Counted from the first letter of the stretch, positions 1-8,913 are shown. The stretch: DNA of 64,000 nt from Fibrobacter succinogenes (GCA_902756345.1 CACVQR010000009.1:40123-104122), one strand, 5' to 3'. The notes: a model not told the origin generated them from the sequence alone. Translations and numbers: made by a program.

Positions 1-15
1 TTCCAATACACCCAT
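1..15 (-). CDS. 5' end of a gene leaving the left edge
   Basis: An ATG at 15-13 reads leftwards off the window; only five codons (M-G-V-L-E) are visible, so the product cannot be named. A strong ribosome binding site (AAAGGAG in the gene sense, 28-22) lies six bases upstream and a good sigma-70-type promoter lies at 46-74, so the start is well supported. The promoter region resembles that of the GH43 operon at 22.3 kb, hinting at co-regulation with pectin-degrading enzymes. Confidence 0.6.
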
Positions 16-45
16 ACCACACTCCTTTCCAGAGAATATATAAAA

Positions 46-74
46 AATCTACACTTTTTGCAATTAAAAGTCAA
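46..74 (-). promoter_or_regulatory. sigma-70-type promoter of the left-edge gene
   Basis: In the gene sense there is a -35 TTGACT (74-69), a 17-base spacer and a -10 TAGATT (51-46). The same -35 hexamer within ACTATTGACTTTTAAT occurs in the promoter at 22351-22379. A box reading AATGTGGACTTTTTTT (143-128) begins exactly 69 bases upstream of the -35, and the same box sits at the same distance in the other promoter. Confidence 0.65.
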
Positions 75-155
75 TAGTTTTACAATATTTTAAAATAATA
101 TGATGAGATTTTAACAACGTTTTGCTCAAAAAAAGTCCACATTATTAAAAACAAG

Positions 156-211
156 AAGCCGAGCTCAAGGCCCGGCTTGTGTAAAAGGTGATCCCGCAAC
201 GAGTGCGGGAT
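156..211. terminator. two tandem hairpins
   Basis: The first hairpin pairs AAGCCG (156-161) with CGGCTT (173-178). The second pairs ATCCCGCA (191-198) with TGCGGGAT (204-211) across a five-base loop. They fill the gap between the left-edge promoter and the acetyltransferase remnant. They could be a terminator or a dispersed intergenic palindrome; neither has a long T tract. Confidence 0.45.
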
Positions 212-229
212 GACAATGTCAGTTAGAGA

Positions 230-430
230 TTGCCGCGACGCACTCAGCCCGCGAAGACTCCCGACCCAAACGTCATCCAGCCTATCGCTAACATGGAGGC
301 ATTGATCTTCATCAAGCCCGATGTCAAAAACCAAAACATCATTGTGGGCGATTTCACCTACTTTGTCGACAAGGACTTTGAGCAGCACGAGTTTCGGTGG
401 CAAAAAAAAAGGAAAAAAGAGGGAAAGTAG
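230..430 (+). pseudogene. N-terminal remnant of a Vat/CatB-like acetyltransferase
   Basis: The frame reads PDPNVIQPI, then FIKPDVKNQNIIVGDFTYF. This matches the N-terminus of xenobiotic (streptogramin/chloramphenicol) O-acetyltransferases, which carry a PDPN..(F)PI stretch followed by FIKP/N...NPNIIVGDYTYY. The match ends near FEQH, just before the family's conserved histidine region, and runs into a lysine-rich tail and a stop. The left-handed hexapeptide-repeat catalytic domain (normally about 150 more residues) is missing. The 5' end is also broken: an in-frame TAG (224-226) precedes it and no ATG lies before the PDPN motif. The piece starts right after the hairpins at 156-211. It is a relic, not a working enzyme. 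Confidence 0.7.
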
Positions 431-471
431 AGGTCTACGCCTCCAATCTCCCTAGAAAACCCTCTTCTCTG

Positions 472-1608
472 TTAAGGTTCCTTCTGGAAAACGGCATAAT
501 AGTTTTCACCATAAATGGACGCCACATATTGTCCATTGCCATAGACAACCCGCAGAATATCCCTATAGGCAACCTTGTCTTGCTGTACCCAGTCCTGACC
601 ATTCTCAGAAACAAGTAAATACGAAGTTGAACCGGCCATCATCCCGCCGCCATAGGCAAGAAAGATTCCGCCATCAAAGATAACGCCCTCGTAGAAAATA
701 GACGACGCATTGCCATTTTCAAGCCTCGTCGGATTCCACTCAAGACCATCCCTCGACCACTGCAATGCATCGCGTCCACTATAAGTGCCCCTTACATAAA
801 CGCCATTACCAAAAGCAATCTGATATCCGTTAAGAGTACCACTCGTACTTGTAGAATCCCATGTAGTACCATCATCCGAATACATAATTACACCACTTGC
901 ACCCGACATTCTATAGCCGGGTTCGCCCCAAGCCACATTGTTTCCACATGCAGATCCACCATTACGCAGTTTCATCTCGTGCCATGTTTCCAAATCAGAG
1001 GTCACATAACAAGGTACGTTGCCAGTCACAAAGACTTTGTTGTTCGACGCATGGAAATTGGCCCTTGTCAGTATAGCATCGTCCATAAATTCCGCAGGGA
1101 GCCCAACCAAAGGAATCGAGTCCCATTGAGCACCATCTTCTGAACTGAAAAAGAACGTGGTATCCTCATCTGTATGGAACAAATAATAAAAACGACCCTT
1201 CCATGTAAAAGCCGATGTTATATTGTCAGATCGATTACACCTTAGCGTATCCGTTTTTTCCCATGTAGCCATATCATCTTTGGATACGAAGAAAACGTAA
1301 TAACGATCATATATTGGCAGTCCATTCTCTTTCGTCCCTACCCTTTTTGTTTCAAAGCGACCCATTACCCACTTTCCGTCATTATACAAGGGAGGCGCAA
1401 GATTGCTAATAATCGCATTAAAATCTGGATTGTATTCCTTACCCGACAATTTAGGAGGAGTTACATATTCCAAGGTATCCAAAGAAGAACTACTTTCGCC
1501 CTCATACGACGAAGACAAAATATCGTTCTCTGCGCTAGTGTCAACAGAACTATCATCACAGGCGACAAAAAGAAGCGTCATCACGAATAATACAAGAATA
1601 TTTACCAT
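472..1608 (-). CDS. lipoprotein with repeated beta-strand units, unrecognised
   Basis: 378 residues from an ATG. A short hydrophobic signal ends in a lipobox (LLFVAC, Cys about 16), so this is an exported lipoprotein. A serine-rich spacer follows (residues 30-45). The body carries units such as YSDDGTTWDSTST, WSRDGLEWNPTR and VSENGQDWVQQD that look like BNR/sialidase-type beta-propeller blades (x-S-x-D-G-x-x-W). The fold is therefore probably a surface propeller; no catalytic motif was recognised. It is divergent from the lipoprotein at 1662, with 53 bases between the starts. Confidence 0.75.
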   Translation of the reverse strand: MVNILVLFVMTLLFVACDDSSVDTSAENDILSSSYEGESSSSLDTLEYVTPPKLSGKEYNPDFNAIISNLAPPLYNDGKWVMGRFETKRVGTKENGLPIYDRYYVFFVSKDDMATWEKTDTLRCNRSDNITSAFTWKGRFYYLFHTDEDTTFFFSSEDGAQWDSIPLVGLPAEFMDDAILTRANFHASNNKVFVTGNVPCYVTSDLETWHEMKLRNGGSACGNNVAWGEPGYRMSGASGVIMYSDDGTTWDSTSTSGTLNGYQIAFGNGVYVRGTYSGRDALQWSRDGLEWNPTRLENGNASSIFYEGVIFDGGIFLAYGGGMMAGSTSYLLVSENGQDWVQQDKVAYRDILRVVYGNGQYVASIYGENYYAVFQKEP

Positions 1609-1661
1609 AATAACTTACCCCCGTATTGCAGTTCACAAAATATATATTTATTTTTCACATT

Positions 1662-3080
1662 ATGACATACAATCTTCTCTTTTGCATTGCAATTACTCTA
1701 TTTTCATTAGCATCATTTGTCGCATGTAGCGACAAACCTTCCTTGCCAAGCAATCAAGAAGAGCAAATCGATTTCCAACCCAAATGGTGGGAACTTCAAG
1801 ACCAAACTAGATATATGTTCCAAAGCGGATCCTTAGTATCCTTCACCAAGGATAGCGATACCGGATTAAGAATGTTCTTTCGCGACATTCACACCTGGAC
1901 AGGTGATGCGCAAAATATACTGGACACGACCTTCACACTCAATGATTTCCGGTACATCCTGTTGGACTACACTATCTCGGATACAAGCTCCTGCACTGTA
2001 GACAAAATGAAACTGTACATGGACGGAGAACCCATCGCCTTCGACTTAGACTCTACCCAAGATTTCCCCCAAAAACATTTCCGAAATACATTCGACTTCC
2101 CTGATTTCATCAACGACCATATTTTCAAGATCCATTTTGACTCAGAAGAATGTCGCAATATCCAAATGACCTTCAATGTCACCATGAGCAAAGAACCCGG
2201 CACCTGTTGGATGGCTTCGGACATTCAATCAAATCCAGAATACAAAGATTCTTTCTACAAAGGCGATCTCATTATCGGATTGCAGCCAATACTTTGGTAC
2301 ACTTTTGGCGAATTTCTAATTCCCGACACCACATACTCCCATTGCATCCTGGTAAAAGCAGGAATGCCTCCAGATACACTCCGGCTTCCACTCCAATTTA
2401 CAGAGCCTTCAGGCCACGACATTCCCGAAGCATACCTCAGTTACCACAATAGCGAAGAACTTTCCAATTTTTTGGGAACAGATTCTATAGCCCAGCTTTC
2501 CTGCGCCCTTTTCTATCAAAAATGGCACATCCCTTCCGCACCCAAAAACACAAATCATTATACTTTCTCTAGAACTTTGAGTTTCTCCCCGAAAAAGACC
2601 ACACTCCCTGAACGAGAAATCGTAAAACAGGACAGCGTCAAGTTCCAAGTCATCTCGAGCAAGAATTACGGGTTCGGCTATTTCATAGCGAAGTACAAAT
2701 TGAAGGGGAACGACACCCTCTACTATCAAAAAGTCAATTCAGACAACAAAAGCCAAGACCAAGATATACAAACGTTCTCTATTTCACCAAATGATACGAT
2801 TACAGCGCTCATTGACTCCGTCAGCATTCTTATGGTCAGAGATGGCGATGCAGAATCATACCCCATCTATAAAGACTTGATCTATTTGAAATACTACGTT
2901 CCCGCACCGTCCAATGGAACACGCCTCCCCATTGACAGCACCGGCATCATCACGGAGACGTTCAACCGTCTGGCAGAAACGCTTGTCAAGGACACAACCA
3001 TAAGGTCCTACATGATACTCAACACAATTATCGAAAGCCCAGTCATTGAAACTATTCCAGATGAAGCTATAGATGAATAA
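1662..3080 (+). CDS. lipoprotein of unknown function
   Basis: About 472 residues from the ATG at 1662. A TTG 36 bases earlier would also keep the frame open, but the ATG gives a better signal peptide, ending in a lipobox (LASFVAC). No clear Shine-Dalgarno sequence precedes it. The mature protein is rich in Asp, Ser, Thr and aromatic residues with no repeats or family motif that I recognise. A rho-independent terminator follows at 3116. It may be functionally linked to the divergent lipoprotein at 472-1608, but only position suggests this. Confidence 0.7.
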   Translation: MTYNLLFCIAITLFSLASFVACSDKPSLPSNQEEQIDFQPKWWELQDQTRYMFQSGSLVSFTKDSDTGLRMFFRDIHTWTGDAQNILDTTFTLNDFRYILLDYTISDTSSCTVDKMKLYMDGEPIAFDLDSTQDFPQKHFRNTFDFPDFINDHIFKIHFDSEECRNIQMTFNVTMSKEPGTCWMASDIQSNPEYKDSFYKGDLIIGLQPILWYTFGEFLIPDTTYSHCILVKAGMPPDTLRLPLQFTEPSGHDIPEAYLSYHNSEELSNFLGTDSIAQLSCALFYQKWHIPSAPKNTNHYTFSRTLSFSPKKTTLPEREIVKQDSVKFQVISSKNYGFGYFIAKYKLKGNDTLYYQKVNSDNKSQDQDIQTFSISPNDTITALIDSVSILMVRDGDAESYPIYKDLIYLKYYVPAPSNGTRLPIDSTGIITETFNRLAETLVKDTTIRSYMILNTIIESPVIETIPDEAIDE

Positions 3081-3115
3081 GCCTGGTCGCGTGGTATAAC
3101 CTAAAGCCATATAAA

Positions 3116-3144
3116 AATCCCCGGCCACCTCGGCTGGGGATTTT
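3116..3144 (+). terminator. rho-independent terminator
   Basis: AATCCCC (3116-3122) pairs with GGGGATT (3136-3142) around an inner GCC/GGC, followed by a T run. An almost identical hairpin is at 27267-27296. Confidence 0.75.
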
Positions 3145-3245
3145 GGATTGGACCGCACAACCCATTACACAGCTTTTACACGAAAACTCAACGGCACCTT
3201 GCCCAAAACCTTCTTTTTCGCTATATTGCGTAGCGAGGTGTAAAA

Positions 3246-4769
3246 ATGGGACATGTTTGTAGACTGGCGAAAGGTGGGCTATTTCTGGTTTTACTATCAA
3301 TCTGCGCCTGCGGAGATTCCGTTTCCGAAGCACCAACCGGTACCGAAGTCGCAGCCACCGAAAGAACCACAAGCATTACGCCCGTCGATTTTCCGAACAG
3401 TTCATTTTTTAACAGTTCATCTTCTCTTTGGGCACCGCAAAGTTCTTCATCGTCTCAGGCGCAGCAAGGCTTTTCTTCGCCTCAAATGCAGCCGACATCG
3501 TCTTCACTATGGAATTCGCAGACATCGTCTTCTTCCGTCAAAAACATCCCCCTGCCGAACAACGGCATTCCCTACGTGCGAATCATCGCCACCGACAGTA
3601 TCGACACGGAGTACGTCGCCTGCACTATCGAGATTGCAGGTAACGGTCAATACGAGGACATCACACCGGCAGGTGCAAGAATTCGCCAGCGCGGCAACTC
3701 CACAAGGCTCTGGTACGACAAGAAGCCGTACCGCATCAAGCTTGACAACAAGACAAGCATTCTCGGGCTCCCCGCCAACAAGGACTGGGTGCTGCTCGCC
3801 AACTACCGCGATCAGAGCAAGTTCATGAACGCCATCGCGTTCGACATGGCACGCTATATGGGCAGTTTCCCGTTCGTGAACGCGAATCGCTTCGTGGAGG
3901 TCGAAATCAACGGGGATTACATGGGCATGTACCAGTTGACCGAACAGATCGAGAGGGCCACAAGCCGCGTAGACATCGACACAAGTGGCCTGCTGCTCAG
4001 CCTCGACATGGATGACGGCCCGGAACTTTCCCCCGACGCAGGCAACAACTTCTACAGCAAGGTATACGGGATGCCCGTCGCCGTAAAATACCCGAAAAAC
4101 ATTTCCGCAGAACGGCTCGAAACCATCGCTACCGACTTCGCCACCCTGGAACAGGCAATCGTAAGCGCCGATTACGACAACGTGCAGAAACTGATGGACA
4201 TGGAAAGTTTCATCGACTTCATCCTGCTACAAGAAATCACGCGCAACGTGGAACTGGAAGCACCGCGAAGCATGCACCTCTACCGGGACGATACCGGGAA
4301 ATACCACATGGGGCCCGTCTGGGATTTTGACGGAGGTTTCGGCTACGGCTGGGACGAGGATACCAAGGAGTACTTCACGAGCCAAAGCTGGATTCTCGGG
4401 ACAGGCAACCCATCAAAAAGCCCCTACAACTGCACAGCAGAAAGCAAGAACGACTGGGGAATGTGCAACGGCACAAACACGCGCTTCAACAATTACGACG
4501 GCAGGGCGGTTCCAGGTTTCTTCACTAACATGTTCGCGAACGGCACGTTCCTCGCCGCATACAGGGCGCGCTGGGAATCGCACAAAAATGGAATCCTCGC
4601 AGATGCCTTCGCAAAGCTCGACGCCTACGTTTCGCAGACCGCAATCGCTCTCGAAAACGACGCTACCCGCTGGCCGCCAATCCGCCGGTACGATACCGAA
4701 ATCCAGACGCTAAAAAAATGGCTCGCCGAGCGAGCCGATAATTACAGCAGCGTGCTGATGCAATACTAG
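3246..4769 (+). CDS. CotH-kinase family lipoprotein
   Basis: 507 residues; GAGGTG lies five bases before the ATG. A signal peptide with lipobox (SICAC, Cys about 22) is followed by an SSSS-rich linker to about residue 110, then a CotH domain to the end. CotH signatures are visible: RQRGNSTR, KKPYRIKLDNK, LLANYRDQSKFMN, GMYQLTEQIERATSRVD, and the GPVWDFDGGFGYGWD block that holds the metal-binding/catalytic aspartates. CotH proteins are atypical protein kinases that phosphorylate spore-coat or secreted proteins. Here the enzyme would be anchored to the outer membrane or surface, so its substrate would be extracytoplasmic. It is a single-gene unit, with a terminator before it and another after it. 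Confidence 0.88.
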   Translation: MGHVCRLAKGGLFLVLLSICACGDSVSEAPTGTEVAATERTTSITPVDFPNSSFFNSSSSLWAPQSSSSSQAQQGFSSPQMQPTSSSLWNSQTSSSSVKNIPLPNNGIPYVRIIATDSIDTEYVACTIEIAGNGQYEDITPAGARIRQRGNSTRLWYDKKPYRIKLDNKTSILGLPANKDWVLLANYRDQSKFMNAIAFDMARYMGSFPFVNANRFVEVEINGDYMGMYQLTEQIERATSRVDIDTSGLLLSLDMDDGPELSPDAGNNFYSKVYGMPVAVKYPKNISAERLETIATDFATLEQAIVSADYDNVQKLMDMESFIDFILLQEITRNVELEAPRSMHLYRDDTGKYHMGPVWDFDGGFGYGWDEDTKEYFTSQSWILGTGNPSKSPYNCTAESKNDWGMCNGTNTRFNNYDGRAVPGFFTNMFANGTFLAAYRARWESHKNGILADAFAKLDAYVSQTAIALENDATRWPPIRRYDTEIQTLKKWLAERADNYSSVLMQY

Positions 4770-4834
4770 CCCCCTCCATGTAACATTCACCCCAAAAAGA
4801 TTATATTAAAATTTCCTATGATCTGACACAAAAG

Positions 4835-4856
4835 CCTCCGGCGAAACTGCCGGAGG
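4835..4856. terminator. bidirectional terminator between convergent genes
   Basis: CCTCCGGC (4835-4842), six-base loop, GCCGGAGG (4849-4856). It separates the CotH gene from the convergent gene ending at 4886. Confidence 0.75.
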
Positions 4857-4885
4857 ATCTTTGGTGTGAATAGCAGAGGAGCAAG

Positions 4886-7279
4886 CTATCTGGTAATATT
4901 GATCGGTCGTGCCTCGCGGTAGCTGCCGGTCGTCACCTTCACGATATAGGTCGCCATAGGCAAGCCATTCATATCAAACGCAAACGTATGCGCACCGGCA
5001 TTCTGCACGCCAACCACTTCCTGGGCAATCAAGGCTCCAAAGCCTGTAAACAGGCTGATTTTTACATTGTCACGCAGCGGAAGCGTGTAACGCACCTCGA
5101 TCTGGCCGCGACGAAGCGCAAGGTCGATATGAGTCGAAAGTCCCTCGAGTCCATACATCAACGCCGTTGTCGCATCTCCACTCCCTTTTTCGTTGGTGAT
5201 AGTCACATTTACCTTGAACAGCACCGACTTTCCGTTGTACGAAAGCCCCTGCGTAAAGCTGTACTTTTCGCCGTCCTTCACGCTGTTCGGATAATGTCCG
5301 ACGGCAAGCGTCCCCTTCGACAAGTCGGCTTCGCTGAACACGTAGGCGGACTCACCCCATTCCACCACCTTGCCGTCTTTACCGAACCAGTGTCCCGGAG
5401 CGGTGGCGGTGCTGTTGGTCACCACGTTGCCGTCGCTTTCCTGGGCAAAGAATGTCGCCTGAGAAAGCGTCGCTGCTGTAAGTCCAAGCTTTTTCGCGAT
5501 TTCATTTACATCAAATTTTGCCGCAACCGTCGCATAATTGTCGTCAATCGGCAGCGTCACCGTGATGGTGTATGTCGAGGCATTGTCCGCGACAACCTTT
5601 TCGGAACTGCTGGACGCCGGCACGCTGCTGGAACTTGCGGGAGCGACAGAGCTGCTCGAAGCTACAGAGCTACTGGACGCAACCGGGGTTTCGCCGATTT
5701 CGGGCCACTTGTAATCCAATTTGAAGTCGTTGTAATACTTGACGTTTGCTGCACCTGCGCCACTTACGCCCGTTTCCAGTTTCAACTTATAATCGTAATG
5801 CAGCTTGCGAATTCCCGTATTTCCGGTGTACTGGTAATCGGTATTCACGATGACCGCGAAAACCATCGGCGTGCCGTTTGTCGAAGAAGGCGTCTTGTCC
5901 AGGCGAAGCGTTGCAGAGCCCTCGCCCGTAACGGGTTCGCTGTACACAGGTGTACCGTCAGTTGCGCGGTAGCACAGCAAGAAGTTCATATTCTTGTTAT
6001 TGGAGTTGGCACCGTTCGGGTAGAAGCTCACGGTTACTTCCTTTGCGCCGTTTTGCACCTTCAGCGGAACCACGTTCGAGCCAGACCAACCCGGAGTTGT
6101 TTCCTGATTCGGAACAAGGTAACCGTTGCTTTCCGTCACCGTCTGGTAGGGCGTCATGGTCCAGGTGTAACTTTTCCTGTTGTTGTCCCACATGTTCTGT
6201 TCCCAGTAGGTATCGCTTCCGAAATGCTGGTTCAGCAAATTCTTGATTTCGCCGGACCATTTTTTCATGTCGAGCATCGCAAGCCTTGCGCGGAATTCGG
6301 TAATGAGCCTGCGCACGCCCGCATCGCCCAGCCCCTTGTCGAGGCCGTAAGTCTCGAGCAGGTATTTGGTCTTACCATAAGCGTTTCCGTAAATCCAGCG
6401 AACAGCCCCCGTTCCAATCCATGTGCCGATAAACGTCGGGAAGATGTTGCTGTACTGCGCGCCACCCAGCAGATAACGCTGATTCTTACCGGTCACGCCA
6501 CCGCCATCGGCGCCGCCACCAGGGCCACCGAAGGTACCGTCAATCAACCAGCCCGAATAGGTTTCAATAGGCATAAACGGCGCAATAACCGTCGCCGCAT
6601 TCAGAAATCCCATACCGCTGTATACACCATCGCGGTGGCTGAACATGTCCTGCTGAATCCAGGTGTTGCCCGCTTCTTGGAACCAGTGCGCATCCTTTGC
6701 ACCGGGGTAGCCGTTCGTCATCGAGTGGATTCCCTCGTGAATCATCGCATCCATCTGCGCCACGCGATCGCGGTAGGGGCAACTCGTGTTAAAACTGTAG
6801 AGCGGATAGAACGAAGCCGCCACGGCCGTGTAGCCAGCCACCCATGTTTGCCAACCGCCCGTCGTGTCTTCCTTCGCACCACCGGCACACGTACCCGAGC
6901 CATAGTAATAAACGGCACTGTACTGGCCTTCTTGCGCCTGGGCATCCGGCGCCCATCCCATCTCATTGTACAGGTACTCGAAATCGGTATCGTACTTCTT
7001 GAGAATCGAATCAATCGTCACGTCGGTAATGCGGCTGTCGCGATCCTTGCCCCAGTAAAACGCCCACCACTTACCGGCCTTCTTTCCGGTAACGCCCGAA
7101 CAATTGTTATTGAACTTGGTCGGCGGCTGAATGTCGCCCAGATTAGACTTCGTGTCGTAATCCAGGTCGCTGCGGTAACCGGGCCATGTGTAAGCATCAC
7201 CCGACGCAGCGTATGTGTGAACACCTAGGGCAGCCGATAAAACGGCGCCCGGAATCAATCCCAAACAACTTTTTTGCAT
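4886..7279 (-). CDS. secreted HExxH protein with DUF4859-like domain
   Basis: 797 residues from ATG 7279, which has GGAG seven bases upstream; a TTG at 7291 is in frame but precedes the ribosome site. A signal peptide is followed by a domain containing HEGIH (about residues 181-185) and WFQEAGNTW, with a Glu about 17 residues after the second His. This spacing is typical of gluzincin metallopeptidases, and the context resembles DUF6055-type proteins. Two SSSS linkers follow (about 545-565). A region starting DNASTYTITVTLP and continuing about 130 residues resembles DUF4859. The last 80 residues form a type IX secretion-like tail ending in NITR. Whether it cleaves peptides is unproven; loss of activity is possible. 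Confidence 0.7.
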   Translation of the reverse strand: MQKSCLGLIPGAVLSAALGVHTYAASGDAYTWPGYRSDLDYDTKSNLGDIQPPTKFNNNCSGVTGKKAGKWWAFYWGKDRDSRITDVTIDSILKKYDTDFEYLYNEMGWAPDAQAQEGQYSAVYYYGSGTCAGGAKEDTTGGWQTWVAGYTAVAASFYPLYSFNTSCPYRDRVAQMDAMIHEGIHSMTNGYPGAKDAHWFQEAGNTWIQQDMFSHRDGVYSGMGFLNAATVIAPFMPIETYSGWLIDGTFGGPGGGADGGGVTGKNQRYLLGGAQYSNIFPTFIGTWIGTGAVRWIYGNAYGKTKYLLETYGLDKGLGDAGVRRLITEFRARLAMLDMKKWSGEIKNLLNQHFGSDTYWEQNMWDNNRKSYTWTMTPYQTVTESNGYLVPNQETTPGWSGSNVVPLKVQNGAKEVTVSFYPNGANSNNKNMNFLLCYRATDGTPVYSEPVTGEGSATLRLDKTPSSTNGTPMVFAVIVNTDYQYTGNTGIRKLHYDYKLKLETGVSGAGAANVKYYNDFKLDYKWPEIGETPVASSSSVASSSSVAPASSSSVPASSSSEKVVADNASTYTITVTLPIDDNYATVAAKFDVNEIAKKLGLTAATLSQATFFAQESDGNVVTNSTATAPGHWFGKDGKVVEWGESAYVFSEADLSKGTLAVGHYPNSVKDGEKYSFTQGLSYNGKSVLFKVNVTITNEKGSGDATTALMYGLEGLSTHIDLALRRGQIEVRYTLPLRDNVKISLFTGFGALIAQEVVGVQNAGAHTFAFDMNGLPMATYIVKVTTGSYREARPINITR

Positions 7280-7311
7280 AACACACTCCAACTTTTATGC
7301 TGACATAAAAA

Positions 7312-7337
7312 ATACTCCCTAGCAAGCTAAGGAGTAT
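7312..7337 (-). terminator. terminator after the PL9-PL1 operon
   Basis: ATACTCC (7312-7318) pairs with GGAGTAT (7331-7337). Read on the minus strand the hairpin is followed by six T residues. It lies between the end of the pectate lyase and the gene starting at 7279. Confidence 0.65.
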
Positions 7338-7355
7338 CGAAAACTTTGTTTACGT

Positions 7356-7371
7356 GTTGTCTACAGACAAC
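7356..7371. promoter_or_regulatory. GTTGTC...GACAAC dyad
   Basis: GTTGTCT and AGACAAC flank a two-base centre. The extended 20-mer matches the dyad at 12161-12176 at about 16 of 20 positions (CGYGTTGTYTMYAGACAACG). It lies 77 bases upstream of the HExxH gene start, but on the far side of the terminator hairpin at 7312-7337, so it could equally be 3' UTR structure of the lyase operon. Confidence 0.4.
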
Positions 7372-7386
7372 GATTGCTCCACTACC

Positions 7387-8898
7387 TTAAAGACGAGAGC
7401 ATTTTCTTCGGGACTGGAATATGAATGTTTGGTGAAGCCCTCGCACAATGTAGTGGCCTTGCGGGAGGCTAGACTTCAATTGTTCCCATTCGCTGTAAAA
7501 GCCCTGCTTGATCAGTTTTCCTGTCAAGGAGAAAATTTGCACCTTGGTCATAGGCGAAATGGTGAACTCGACATCGGTTGCAATCAACCGCGTTGTGTTT
7601 TCGGAGCTACTTGAAGAACTCGTAACGCTACTAGAACTTACTTCGGCGACAGAACTTGAGCTAACAATCACCGGGTCGATTTTCGTTCCTTTTTCATATT
7701 CGCTGATATCAATTTTACCAATGCCAGAATAATTTGTCACCAAGCCCTTCACATCGCCTACGGGATCTGCACTATAGCTGTAGACGCTCTTGGGATTGAA
7801 AGTTCCCTTAGGGATTTCCGTATCGTAAGTGACCCATGCGGTATCCCTGGAAGTAAGCGAAGTACCGGGATTTACGGAAATCTTCATTTTTTTGCTGTTA
7901 CAGCCACTACTCTGGAAGTTGGCGCAGCCTTCGTAATAGTTTCCAACAATGGTAGCCACGCCATCATCGCCAGCGAAAATCGCCTTGCTGAGGCCCGCAT
8001 AGTGATTATTTTCAAAGTAGTCGTCAGAACCATAGCGAACATTCGGGCCGTTGCCTGTTCCCTGACCGAGAACATAGTTGTTATAAAGGTGAATTTTAGT
8101 ATGGCGCATCATGGGAGTACGCGCATCCAGGTCCTTATAAAAGTTATGGTGGATAGTTATTTCATGACGAAGACTATCTCCGTTGCTATTGCCAATGAGG
8201 CTTCCCTTATGATGGTTGTGGAAATAATTCCAGCTAAAAGTCGCATTGTAAATGTTGTTCTTGGCATCCAGCAGACCATCGTAGCGGTCCTTGTTGCTGG
8301 TGTAGGCATTATAGAATTCGCAGTGATCGATCCAAATGTTATGGCTTCCCTGCTTATTCTTGTCAGCCCAGTTAGTGGCAGCAGAGTCCGCAGAAATCGC
8401 GATGCAGTCCGGGTCATTGAGGACAACTTCTGCCCCATTGCGGAAAGCGATCACCTTGTTTTCGTCGGTTTTGCTAATGGGAACATCGCTCATGGTGAAC
8501 TTGATGTTACGAATGATGATGTTATGTTTATTCTGAATCATCAGGCCCACTCGATTAAGGAACGCCGATTCGCCTTTACCGATGATCGTCTTGTTATTGC
8601 CGACCAAGACCAATTCGCCATAAGTCGTTGCCGTACCCGAAGAGGCCACATGGCCATTTTCATCGATAAACGTCTTGATACCGGTATTGATTTCACCCTT
8701 CACGATAATGACGTAAGGAGTTTCCAAATCTTCGGCGTACTGCTTAAATTCTGCAAAGTTGGAGACTTCCACAACCTTGCCCCCGTTACCGCCGGTAGTG
8801 CCCCCTTCCAAAGTGGCATACCCCACCATATCGAAGTTAGGGGTAGCCGCAAAGAGCCCCACATTCATCAAGAGAATTGCCAAATATTTTGCTTTCAT
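7387..8898 (-). CDS. pectate lyase, PL1 family
   Basis: 503 residues; GAGGTGG precedes the ATG. After a signal peptide (about 18 residues) comes a right-handed beta-helix pectate lyase of family PL1. Visible signatures include IIGKG, IIIRNIKF, NIWIDHCEF, YDGLLDAKN (calcium-binding Asp) and ARTPMMR, which holds the catalytic arginine. It would cleave polygalacturonate by calcium-dependent beta-elimination. An SSSS linker (about 415-440) leads to a type IX secretion-like C-terminal domain (KVQIFSLTGKLI...GHYIV), although the final residues are unusually basic. It lies 15 bases downstream of the PL9 gene, so the two form an operon. Confidence 0.9.
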   Translation of the reverse strand: MKAKYLAILLMNVGLFAATPNFDMVGYATLEGGTTGGNGGKVVEVSNFAEFKQYAEDLETPYVIIVKGEINTGIKTFIDENGHVASSGTATTYGELVLVGNNKTIIGKGESAFLNRVGLMIQNKHNIIIRNIKFTMSDVPISKTDENKVIAFRNGAEVVLNDPDCIAISADSAATNWADKNKQGSHNIWIDHCEFYNAYTSNKDRYDGLLDAKNNIYNATFSWNYFHNHHKGSLIGNSNGDSLRHEITIHHNFYKDLDARTPMMRHTKIHLYNNYVLGQGTGNGPNVRYGSDDYFENNHYAGLSKAIFAGDDGVATIVGNYYEGCANFQSSGCNSKKMKISVNPGTSLTSRDTAWVTYDTEIPKGTFNPKSVYSYSADPVGDVKGLVTNYSGIGKIDISEYEKGTKIDPVIVSSSSVAEVSSSSVTSSSSSSENTTRLIATDVEFTISPMTKVQIFSLTGKLIKQGFYSEWEQLKSSLPQGHYIVRGLHQTFIFQSRRKCSRL

Positions 8899-8913
8899 TT
8901 TTCCACCTCTTTA

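Noticed and set aside
80..403. Minus-strand open frame of 107 codons over the acetyltransferase remnant
   Set aside because: Its middle is the translated hairpin at 191-211 and the rest is the complement of the recognisable PDPN...VGDFTYF frame; no start signal or family match.
862..880. GTAGTACC within the lipoprotein gene at 472-1608
   Set aside because: It lies inside a coding region, is single, and has no partner 12 bases away.
4988..7228. Long plus-strand open frame (746 codons) opposite the HExxH gene
   Set aside because: It has no family match, an Arg/His/Val-rich composition typical of antisense frames, and lies wholly over a protein with signal peptide and domains. The same applies to the long frames at 8002-9666, 13237-14535, 15322-16521, 18697-20166, 25590-26867, 27573-28841, 38695-40344, 44130-45518 and 54197-55936.
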